Shown here in pieces: positions 1 to 5,223 of a stretch of DNA of 5,223 nt; within the stretch, counting starts at the first letter, position 1, and every line of letters starts with the position of its first letter. Source of the DNA: Nitrospirota bacterium (GTDB lineage Bacteria > Nitrospirota > Thermodesulfovibrionia > Thermodesulfovibrionales > JdFR-88); contig JAKAGP010000164.1 in the NCBI GenBank assembly GCA_021825785.1, forward strand, positions 1 through 5,223, in the 5' to 3' direction. The translations under genes and the position numbers were made by a program. The notes below the pieces were generated by a model that did not search any database, had not been told where the DNA came from, and saw nothing but the letters and a program-made list of their open reading frames with translations.

Positions 1-240
1 GCAGCAGCCTGGTCTCTTTCCTCACTGCTCGGAGTTCTTCTCTGAAACAATCTGTGAAGGACTTCCTCCAGATTTCCAGGAGGAAGAATATCCCATGCGA
101 CATGCAAAGTTTGAGAGTATTCGGACAATTTTATAGGGAAGCTCCTTGCTTCGCTCGTCGGGAACCATACCGTAGCCTTTATCCAAAACCCTCTCAACGA
201 ATCGCTAAAATTTAGGATCGCCGCGATCTCCACCTGGCCG
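1..240. other. Left flank, no gene assigned
   Basis: I recognise no gene here. On the minus strand one frame has no stop from about 275 to the left edge (91 codons) but has no ATG. On the plus strand the same codon register is open from the left edge to a TAG at 213-215 (70 codons). A second minus frame is open for about 60 codons between a TAG and a TGA. None of the conceptual products has a motif I know, and opposite strands being open in one register gives no preference. A partial or decayed gene running off the left edge is possible but cannot be shown. No tRNA or rRNA signature was found. Confidence 0.4.
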
Positions 241-384
241 CATGACCCCCTCTTGGTCAAGCGGTATACTGCGCCTTATGCTCGCGGCGTCGCCCTTTGC
301 CCGCCGCTGGCGCGGCTGGCAAGCGCTCCGCTCGCTCGCTCCCGCGCTGTTGTTGCTCGCCCGGCTCGCGGGGACAGGGGAAAC

Positions 385-547
385 AACCTCCTTTGCGGCG
401 TCCGCCTGGCGTCCGCCTCCCGCTCCGCTTGCGCTCCGCGTACAGCGCGGTATGCCGCATCTTATCCGCGAGATGCCGCCCGCGCTGGCACTATCGCGCC
501 CGCGCCGGGCTTGCCGCAGGACAGCAAAGAAAGAAACCTCCTTTGCG
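385..547 (+). repeat. 13-bp direct repeat, 150 bp apart
   Basis: AACCTCCTTTGCG occurs at 385-397 and again at 535-547, exactly 150 bp later. Each copy precedes one of the diverged 26-nt units by roughly 45-50 bp, which suggests that a longer unit of about 150 bp was duplicated and has since diverged. Upstream of each copy the similarity continues weakly, with a GGACAG-type string followed by an A-rich run. Confidence 0.5.
443..487. other. Strong 45-nt imperfect hairpin
   Basis: The outer arms CAGCGCGG (443-450) and CCGCGCTG (480-487) are perfectly complementary over 8 bp. The inner arms GCCGCATCT (454-462) and AGATGCCGC (471-479) pair at 8 of 9 positions. A 3-nt bulge (451-453) lies on one side only, and the loop is 8 nt (463-470). 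No T-run follows on either strand, so it does not look like a plain intrinsic terminator. The bulged two-part stem loosely recalls folded single-strand recombination sites such as attC, but no attC core motif was identified. Confidence 0.55.
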
Positions 548-618
548 CTGGCCGTCAAAGCCCGGCCAGCTCCCGGCTCCGCCGAACGGCAATGTATACT
601 GCATCTTTCGCTCGCGTA

Positions 619-646
619 GCAGGCGGCCGCAGCAGCGGCGGCCTGC
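619..646. other. Hairpin across outer edge of left inverted repeat
   Basis: GCAGGCGGCCGC (619-630) and GCGGCGGCCTGC (635-646) pair over 12 bp with one mismatch around a 4-nt loop (631-634). The right arm is the first 12 bp of the 76-bp inverted repeat, so the hairpin straddles the provisional outer boundary of the element. It could be part of a recombination site, or a barrier to transcription entering from the left. The matching position at the other end lies outside the window. Confidence 0.5.
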
Positions 647-710
647 CCCGCTCGCCCCGGATTTATTTTATTTCCCGCGAAAAGATTTTTAAAAGAATTT
701 TCCCCGGCGC
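635..710 (+). repeat. Left 76-bp inverted repeat
   Basis: It is identical over all 76 positions to the reverse complement of 5148-5223, and similarity stops abruptly at 710/711. The outer third (635-660) is GC-rich. The inner part is AT-rich and contains two tandem 11-mers, AAAAGATTTTT (680-690) and AAAAGAATTTT (691-701), each nearly palindromic, followed by CCCCGGCGC (702-710). Tandem 11-mers are a plausible size for recombinase contacts, but this is inference. The true outer edge may lie left of 635, since its partner is cut by the window end. Confidence 0.85.
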
Positions 711-740
711 TCTTATTCGTTGCAAGGAACTCCGCTTGTC

Positions 741-1784
741 TTATTCTGGAAGGCTCGAAGCAGCTACGCCCCGATGGCGTTTTTCTTTGGGGTGGGATTT
801 GTTGTACATCTTCCGCAGGCCGTCGAGTGTAACCCTTGAATATATCTGCGTCGTGCTAAGTTTCTCGTGGCCCATAAACTCCTGGATATACCTTATGTCC
901 ATGCCGTTCTCAAGAAGATGCGACGCTATAGTGTGGCGCAACACCATAGCCGTTACGCGCTTGTCTATGCCCGCCGCCTTCGTCGTGCGCGTGAAGATTT
1001 CGGTCATTTTGTTGATGTTCAAGGGACAGCCTGTATACGTGAGGAACAAAATACCGTCATCGTGCTTTAAGGTTTTTACAAACTTTGGCCTTACCCGCTC
1101 GATGTATTCCTTCAAATACCCCGCCGCTATCATCGGAAGCGGTAAAATCCTATCCTTGCCGCCTTTACCCTGCCTGACAAAAAGCGTCCGGCTTTTGGGA
1201 TCAAAGTCGCTTACTTTCAACCTGAACAATTCGCTAACGCGGATTCCGCTAGAATAAACGACTTCCAGTACCGCCTTGTCCCGGTAGCCGATAGGGCTTC
1301 TCAACTCCGGGGCGTCCATAAGACGCTGGGCCTCTTTTTGCGTCAAGATTGTCTGCGGCAGGGTTGCGGGCAGGCGAGGAAGTTCTAAATTCTCTGCGGG
1401 GTTCACAAGAATTATCATCTGCCCCGCAAGCCAGCCGAAAAACTGCCTGGCAGTAAAAAGCCGGTGCATGACTTGCGCCAGGCTTATCTTACGGTCCTCG
1501 TGCCGGGTGTTCTGCTGGTTCCTAAGGCACAAAGAATAGCCCTCTAAGATTTCGGCAGTTACGTCGGCTATCCGATCAATGTCCTGCCTTTCCAAGTAGC
1601 GCAGAAGCCAGGACAAATCAGAACTGGCCCCTTTTACCGTATCCTCGGCGTAGCGCGTGGCAACCATCCAGGACAGATAGCGGTCAGCCAGCTCCCGGAG
1701 CTCGCTTTTAGGCGTGGGCCGGGGTGTGAATTTTATTTTGGCCGTCTTTTCTCTAAGCTGTGGCATACACTTTCTTTTCTTCAT
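741..1784 (-). CDS. Tyrosine recombinase 2 (XerC/XerD-like), HxxR His replaced by Met
   Basis: This is the third gene (347 aa), with the layout of recombinase 1: SAM-like N-domain (about 27-135) and catalytic domain (about 145-330). Arg182 (SGIRVSEL), Lys207 (GKGGKDR), Arg283, His306 (FMGH) and Tyr315 (TTQIYSRV) are present. The usual HxxR is MVLR, so His is Met280. The DNA reads ATG GTG TTG CGC there, with no sign of a frameshift. The reading frame overlaps that of recombinase 1 by 32 bp, suggesting coupled translation. The ATG at 1784 has no ribosome site. An in-frame ATG at 1766 (Met7), preceded by a purine-rich run and overlapping the upstream stop by 14 bp, is an equally good start. The gene ends 30 bp from the left inverted repeat. 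With its partner it may form a mixed tetramer like XerC/XerD, but this is inference. Confidence 0.92.
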   Translation of the reverse strand: MKKRKCMPQLREKTAKIKFTPRPTPKSELRELADRYLSWMVATRYAEDTVKGASSDLSWLLRYLERQDIDRIADVTAEILEGYSLCLRNQQNTRHEDRKISLAQVMHRLFTARQFFGWLAGQMIILVNPAENLELPRLPATLPQTILTQKEAQRLMDAPELRSPIGYRDKAVLEVVYSSGIRVSELFRLKVSDFDPKSRTLFVRQGKGGKDRILPLPMIAAGYLKEYIERVRPKFVKTLKHDDGILFLTYTGCPLNINKMTEIFTRTTKAAGIDKRVTAMVLRHTIASHLLENGMDIRYIQEFMGHEKLSTTQIYSRVTLDGLRKMYNKSHPKEKRHRGVAASSLPE

Positions 1785-2799
1785 CTATAAATATCTGCAA
1801 CCGTTCCCGCGCCAGTTCGCGGGGATGATGTTTTTTTAAAAGCGCCTGTAATGTGTGGCGCTCGACGTGCGTATAAATCTGTGTGCTGTTTATATTACTG
1901 TGCCCGAGCAACACCTGCACATAACGCACGTCCATGCCACCTTCTAATAAGTGGGTGGCCACACTGTGCCGGAAACTGTGCACCGGGCTGACCGCTTTTC
2001 TTACTCCGGCCTTATGGATATATTCTTTCAGCAATGCGGCAAGCCAGATTTTCCCCATTGGCCCGCCGTAAATGGACAGAAAAAGCAAATCCTTTCCCGT
2101 CTCGGATTTTTTTAGCCAGTTATTCCCACTTGGCCGCATTCCCGCCGCGAGTTCCGGGCGGATCGCTTCCAGGTAGCGGCCAAGGAACCGGCAGCAGGGC
2201 GTTGAAAGCGGGACATACCTGTCCTTGCCACCTTTGCCGTTTCTGATTCGCGCCATCTTTTTCTTCAGGTCCACGTCAGGGACTTTCAGATTCACCAACT
2301 CCGCAGCCCGCGCCCCGGTGGAATACAAAACCTCCATCATCGTGCGGTCCCGGTAGCCTATTCCCGATTTTAGATCGGGCTGCTCCATAACCCTGCGTAT
2401 CTCGTCGGGGCGCATTACGCCTTTCGGCAGTTGCTTCCTGCTCCTCGGGGTTTTTACGCCCGCTATCGGGTCGTACATCAGGACGCCTTTCTTTTTAAGC
2501 CAGGCAAACCAGCGCTGGGCCGTTTCCAGCCTCTCGCGGATCGTCCCGGACCCCAACAGCTCGCCCTTGCGGCTCCGGTATCCGCTAAGCCAGGCTTTGT
2601 ATTCCTCAAAAATATTCCGTTCCACCTGCTGAACCTCGTTAATTCCTTTACCGTTCAGCCAGCCGATGAAGACCCGCAGGGCCAGATTGTTCTGCTTTAC
2701 GCTTAAAGGCCGTATGTTCTTAAGCGTCAAATGCTCAAGGAAAGCTGTTTTAAGGTTTTCAAAGTCCTTTAAACGTGATACTTGGTTCCTGAATTTCAT
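1753..2799 (-). CDS. Tyrosine recombinase 1 (XerC/XerD-like integrase), complete active site
   Basis: This is the second gene of the operon (348 aa), in the usual size range for Xer-type recombinases. It has an N-terminal SAM-like DNA-binding domain (about 12-115) and a C-terminal catalytic domain (about 125-325). All six expected residues are visible: Arg164 (TGARAAEL), Lys189 (GKGGKDR), His274 and Arg277 (HSFRH), His300 (LLGH) and nucleophile Tyr309 (STQIYTHV). The enzyme should cut and rejoin DNA through a 3'-phosphotyrosine link, probably at the element ends. The ATG at 2799-2797 is the only usual start after the TGA of the upstream gene. It has no clear Shine-Dalgarno, so translation may depend on reinitiation after the ATPase gene 33 bp upstream. 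The catalytic domain is closely similar to that of the next gene, which points to an old duplication. The natural target site cannot be read from the sequence. Confidence 0.93.
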   Translation of the reverse strand: MKFRNQVSRLKDFENLKTAFLEHLTLKNIRPLSVKQNNLALRVFIGWLNGKGINEVQQVERNIFEEYKAWLSGYRSRKGELLGSGTIRERLETAQRWFAWLKKKGVLMYDPIAGVKTPRSRKQLPKGVMRPDEIRRVMEQPDLKSGIGYRDRTMMEVLYSTGARAAELVNLKVPDVDLKKKMARIRNGKGGKDRYVPLSTPCCRFLGRYLEAIRPELAAGMRPSGNNWLKKSETGKDLLFLSIYGGPMGKIWLAALLKEYIHKAGVRKAVSPVHSFRHSVATHLLEGGMDVRYVQVLLGHSNINSTQIYTHVERHTLQALLKKHHPRELARERLQIFIDEEKKVYATA

Positions 2800-2832
2800 A
2801 CATCCGTTCTGTTCGGTCCTTAGTTCTTTTTC

Positions 2833-5118
2833 TCAAAAGTGCCCAACTTCCCAACTACTCGGCCTTTCTCCGACGGAAGACGCGCCGCCCTGGCCGCCCA
2901 ACTTGTGCCCAACTAGGCCCAACTTCTCCAACTTCTTAGGGTCCGCCAGGCCGAAAAACCGCTTTTTTCCGTCATTTTCTTCGTTTCCGGCCAGCTCGTA
3001 GCGGTCAAGTTTACCCCGCTCGCCCTGCTTTACAAGTAAATACTGCAATTCTTCAAGCTGGCCGATGTGCGCCTTTATCTGGTTGTCAGACCAGCCGGTA
3101 TACTCGCGGATATCGCGGCGGTTAAACCTGTATGCCGTTATGTCTATTTCCATTTCCTTGGCGCGGGTCTCGGCCATCTCCCGGATCTTCTTTATAAGTT
3201 CCCGCGAAGGCCCGGAAATTTCATCGGCGGAAGTGCCAAGGATTTCAGTTATTAAGGCGTTGGCTTCCTCTATATCCTTGGGTTCTACTTCGATATAAGG
3301 TAGTTCGCCTCCGTTGTCTGCCATCTTTTTGACTTCCTTCTGATACTGGCGCAAAAATGCAACCGCCTCTATAAGCGAAAGATACTTTTCAAATTCGCGG
3401 CGCGATTCAAGCCTGCTCGTAGGAAAAGTTAGGCGCGGGGCATAGGGGTTCAGAACCACTACGGTTTTAAGCAGCCTTTGGACATTTCGGTGGAGCTGCT
3501 TTATATCCCGCGCAGCGCCTGCGCGCATTCTGCCCTCCATCGTCCGGTTAAGGCTTTGCGCGTAATGCACCTTCATGGTCTGCTCGGAACTTTCATCCAG
3601 TGTCAGGGTAAAGCACCGTGTGGCGTTTTCAAAATGTATAGTCGGATTTGTCGTAGAAAATAGCAAGGCTATAGGGCCTTCTACCTCGTATTCCACGGTT
3701 TTCATTTTGCCGCTTGCGGTGTCCTTCACCGGAGCGGCAAGTTTGATCTTCTTGGAGGAAATCAGCTCCCTTATGGCGTAGTCAGAGCCTAAAATCCCTT
3801 CATCCTCGCCGGATATCATCAGCTTGTGCCTCAAACTGCGGTTCTCGGCATAGTAAAGAGCCTGCGGCGTGATTCTTGTATAGGAAACCAGGTCTTCAGG
3901 CGGAACAAATTCCGCCAGCACTTCCATCAGCCGGGACTTGCCGGCGCCGGCGCGGCTTATTATCACGCCGGATAGAGGGCTTTCAAGTTTGCGGCTTATC
4001 GTTATGAGGTAGCCGATTTTTTTGTTTACTTCCTCCCCAACGTAGCCCATAACTTCAAGGTCTTTTATGACGCGGGCAAGAACGTCCGGCCTTTTCAGAT
4101 AATCCAGCGCTTCGGCTTCCTCGTCGGGGGTCATAGCGTATTTGTCGCCGCTATCGCCTTTAACCCGTCTTACCGTCCGCATGGCTTCCAGCTTGCGGAT
4201 CATCAGGCAGAGGTCGCCGTCTATCGCGGCTTCGGACACGCCGAACAGCGGGGCCGCGCTCCGGGAGAAGGACGACCGGGACCGCCCGGCGTATAGGTCA
4301 AGCGTATCAACATGGAACATTGTTTCACCGTTTGCGCGAACTCTTACGCGCAAGCGGTCGCTCTCGTCCGGGGAAAGTTCCTTAAGTTCATACTTGCGAT
4401 TGCCGCACTCGAAGCGCACCAATTCGTCGGTAACGCGCACAATCGCGTCCGGGCCGATTTTGTCCCCTATCGGCTCGGACGCCTGCAAAGCTTTTTCTAT
4501 CTGTGCGCTACTGGCCGGGAAAGTCAGGGAAATCTTATAGCAGGGAACTTCCAGTTTTTGCATTACCTTTAAAAGCTCCGGCAGTTCTGCGGCAAAGTAT
4601 GCCTTGCTTATCCGGTATTTTTCTATAAAGGCTTTTTCTTCGTCGCTAAGTTCAAGGCCGACGGGCACGGCTACAAGCCCGGCCTGCATATATTTTATAG
4701 CCTCAAGGACCGAGGACGTAAAGACGATCTCTTTTTCTGCGAAGGCCGTCAGGTTTATACCCAGGCGGGAAAGCGCAGGCGGATAAGAGGATTCAGCGCA
4801 GTCTTTGGAAATAGCGATAAACCCAAGGACGTTCTCGTGCTGGTCATACACTGGGACGACAAGACAGCCGGTTAGGGCCTCTTTGCCGTCTTTGGTTATG
4901 AGCCCGGCGTCCACCAGGACATCACGCGCCCCGCCTTTGGAGGGAATGGCGCGCAATAGTGCGCCATTGGCGAACCCGACGCTGAACTGTTCAAGGATTT
5001 GGCCGTCAAGGCCGAAGGTCTGGGAGAGGGAACGGCCCGCTTTGTCTTTACGTAGGGCTTCGCGGTAGAACTTGGTGAGGGTCGCGAACAGTTGGTATTT
5101 ATTTATAGGTTCAGCCAT
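2833..5118 (-). CDS. Primase-helicase-like protein: degenerate TOPRIM, P-loop ATPase, winged helix
   Basis: This is the first gene of the operon (761 aa). Residues about 12-103 resemble the Toprim_N region of DnaG-type primases (a GFANG motif near 48-52, then LVVPVYD and VLGF strands). Residues about 130-215 follow the TOPRIM pattern, but the metal-binding acids are replaced: by alignment with family members as I remember them, catalytic Glu is Ser135 and the DxD pair is Ala176/Glu178. No CHC2 zinc finger precedes them. A linker (about 222-320, HVDTLDLY at 269-276) leads to an ATPase with Walker A GAGKS (391-395), Walker B-like MISGEDEG (434-441), sensor-like FSTTNP (487-492) and a conserved Arg501. 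Residues about 660-710 look like a winged helix, with TGWSDNQIKAH at 674-684. The tail from about 728 is Gly-rich. I infer an ATP-dependent DNA-binding partner of the recombinases rather than an active primase. A replication role is the alternative. It ends 33 bp before recombinase 1, in the same frame. Confidence 0.85.
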   Translation of the reverse strand: MAEPINKYQLFATLTKFYREALRKDKAGRSLSQTFGLDGQILEQFSVGFANGALLRAIPSKGGARDVLVDAGLITKDGKEALTGCLVVPVYDQHENVLGFIAISKDCAESSYPPALSRLGINLTAFAEKEIVFTSSVLEAIKYMQAGLVAVPVGLELSDEEKAFIEKYRISKAYFAAELPELLKVMQKLEVPCYKISLTFPASSAQIEKALQASEPIGDKIGPDAIVRVTDELVRFECGNRKYELKELSPDESDRLRVRVRANGETMFHVDTLDLYAGRSRSSFSRSAAPLFGVSEAAIDGDLCLMIRKLEAMRTVRRVKGDSGDKYAMTPDEEAEALDYLKRPDVLARVIKDLEVMGYVGEEVNKKIGYLITISRKLESPLSGVIISRAGAGKSRLMEVLAEFVPPEDLVSYTRITPQALYYAENRSLRHKLMISGEDEGILGSDYAIRELISSKKIKLAAPVKDTASGKMKTVEYEVEGPIALLFSTTNPTIHFENATRCFTLTLDESSEQTMKVHYAQSLNRTMEGRMRAGAARDIKQLHRNVQRLLKTVVVLNPYAPRLTFPTSRLESRREFEKYLSLIEAVAFLRQYQKEVKKMADNGGELPYIEVEPKDIEEANALITEILGTSADEISGPSRELIKKIREMAETRAKEMEIDITAYRFNRRDIREYTGWSDNQIKAHIGQLEELQYLLVKQGERGKLDRYELAGNEENDGKKRFFGLADPKKLEKLGLVGHKLGGQGGASSVGERPSSWEVGHF
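2842..2933 (-). repeat. AGTTGG motif cluster in 3' end of the ATPase gene
   Basis: On the plus strand CCCAACT occurs at 2842, 2850, 2897, 2908 and 2918, and TCCAACT at 2927. The last four start 11, 10 and 9 bp apart. On the coding strand the motif (AGTTGGG) falls in all three codon registers, so the repetition is not simply a repeated peptide. The cluster lies 43 bp and more upstream of the recombinase 1 start. It may be a binding array for an element protein, or short tandem duplications in a loosely constrained C-terminal tail. Confidence 0.6.
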
Positions 5119-5124
5119 ACATGT

Positions 5125-5130
5125 CTCTTC
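5125..5130 (-). promoter_or_regulatory. Probable ribosome binding site of the ATPase gene
   Basis: On the minus strand GAAGAG stands 6 nt before the ATG at 5118-5116. It is a purine-rich but imperfect Shine-Dalgarno match. It supports this ATG over another ATG that starts 4 nt upstream in a different frame. Confidence 0.45.
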
Positions 5131-5147
5131 TATCGTCTTTTTGCAGT

Positions 5148-5223
5148 GCGCCGGGGAAAATTCTTTTAAAAATCTTTTCGCGGGAAATAAAATAAATCCG
5201 GGGCGAGCGGGGCAGGCCGCCGC
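5148..5223 (-). repeat. Right 76-bp inverted repeat
   Basis: This is the exact inverted partner of 635-710, ending at the window edge, so its outer limit is unknown. It begins 29 bp upstream of the start codon of the ATPase gene. The operon promoter must therefore lie inside this repeat or beyond it. Its AT-rich core is the only AT-rich stretch in reach, but I found no convincing -35/-10 pair. Confidence 0.85.

Larger units (their letters stand above)
261..616 (+). repeat. Three diverged copies of a 26-nt unit
   Basis: Copies lie at 261-286, 447-472 and 591-616. They share a GTATACTGC-like core, a following CTT, and mostly a CTCGCG-like end. Hand alignment gives 19 of 26 matches between copies 1 and 2 and also between copies 1 and 3. 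Starts are 186 and 144 bp apart. Copy 2 overlaps the strong hairpin at 443-487. The function is unknown. They could be decayed recombination sites or a family of intergenic repeats. Confidence 0.5.
241..634. other. GC-rich structured non-coding region
   Basis: This stretch of about 390 bp is far richer in G and C than the genes to its right and is crowded with short inverted and direct repeats. Open frames cross it on both strands, but their products are Ala/Arg/Pro-rich low-complexity strings with no family motif, as expected from GC-rich DNA that lacks stops. It holds three diverged copies of a 26-nt unit, a 13-bp exact direct repeat and several hairpins, listed separately. It directly abuts the left inverted repeat of the element, so it may be the insertion target, the remains of earlier insertions, or an array of recombination sites. 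The choice among these is inference. Confidence 0.5.
635..5223 (-). mobile_element. Putative IR-bounded element: ATPase plus two tyrosine recombinases
   Basis: The proposed unit is about 4.6 kb, with 76-bp perfect inverted repeats at both ends and 4437 bp between them. It holds three minus-strand genes in one apparent operon: primase-helicase-like ATPase, recombinase 1, recombinase 2. The start codon of the first gene is 29 bp from the right repeat and the stop codon of the last is 30 bp from the left repeat, so no passenger gene is present. Paired tyrosine recombinases are known from Tn554 (TnpA/TnpB), and inverted-repeat ends with three recombinases from RIT elements. This gene set differs from both. 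The boundaries are provisional because the right repeat reaches the window edge, and no target-site duplication can be tested. Alternatives are a segment inverted between its repeats, or an assembly artefact that copied the repeat. Confidence 0.6.

Noticed and set aside
1..275. Partial minus-strand gene cut by the left edge
   Set aside because: The frame is open for 91 codons but has no ATG and no known motif, and the plus strand is open in the same register. It cannot be told from chance.
241..315. tRNA-like segment (TGACC...GGTCA followed by a D-arm-like string)
   Set aside because: No T-arm consensus or matching acceptor stem lies at the required distance, and the candidate anticodon loop lacks T33.
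205..558. Minus- and plus-strand open frames across the GC-rich block
   Set aside because: The products are low-complexity Ala/Arg/Pro strings that contain the DNA repeats. Stop-free frames are expected in such GC-rich DNA.
619..680. Intrinsic terminator at the hairpin beside the inverted repeat
   Set aside because: On the plus strand the T-rich stretch starts about 15 bp after the stem, and on the minus strand no T-run follows.
253..1257. Long plus-strand open frame
   Set aside because: It runs antisense through recombinase 2 and the GC-rich flank. Its product is Ala/Arg-rich with no motif, while the minus strand codes for a clear recombinase.
635..5223. Linear plasmid or phage with telomeric inverted repeats
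   Set aside because: The left repeat has 634 bp of further sequence outside it, and the recombinases look like Xer types rather than protelomerases.

Overview
The window is bacterial DNA dominated by one compact putative mobile element (about 635-5223), preceded by about 630 bp of flank with no gene I can identify. The host cannot be named from the sequence. The genes are of bacterial type, of medium GC content, and use the standard code (no in-frame TGA in about 1,450 codons). The 5223 bp may be a whole metagenomic contig that breaks inside a repeat, because the right edge falls in an inverted repeat.

Element. A 76-bp sequence at 635-710 reappears without mismatch as its reverse complement at 5148-5223. 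Between the copies lie only three genes, all on the minus strand and read right to left. The first is a 761-aa primase-helicase-type protein with a Toprim_N-like region, a degenerate TOPRIM, an intact P-loop ATPase and a winged helix. The other two are XerC/XerD-like tyrosine recombinases of 348 and 347 aa, whose reading frames overlap by 32 bp. Gene ends sit 29 and 30 bp from the repeats, so almost all of the element is repeat or coding sequence. I read this as a transposon- or integron-like unit in which two recombinases act as a pair (compare TnpA/TnpB of Tn554, or the three recombinases of RIT elements) with an ATPase partner whose primase chemistry looks lost. I know of Toprim/ATPase proteins next to tandem integrases in other genomes, but not of this exact package with long perfect terminal repeats.

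Details that stand out: (1) the second recombinase has Met in place of the His of its HxxR motif, while its partner is intact; (2) the acidic TOPRIM residues are replaced and no CHC2 zinc finger precedes the domain; (3) the 3' end of the ATPase gene carries six AGTTGG motifs in all three codon registers, four of them about one helical turn apart; (4) the left flank (about 240-646) is very GC-rich and holds diverged repeats and strong hairpins that abut the outer edge of the inverted repeat.

Left flank. Positions 1-240 have lower GC and show only short competing open frames cut by the window edge. Positions 240-634 look non-coding and structured.
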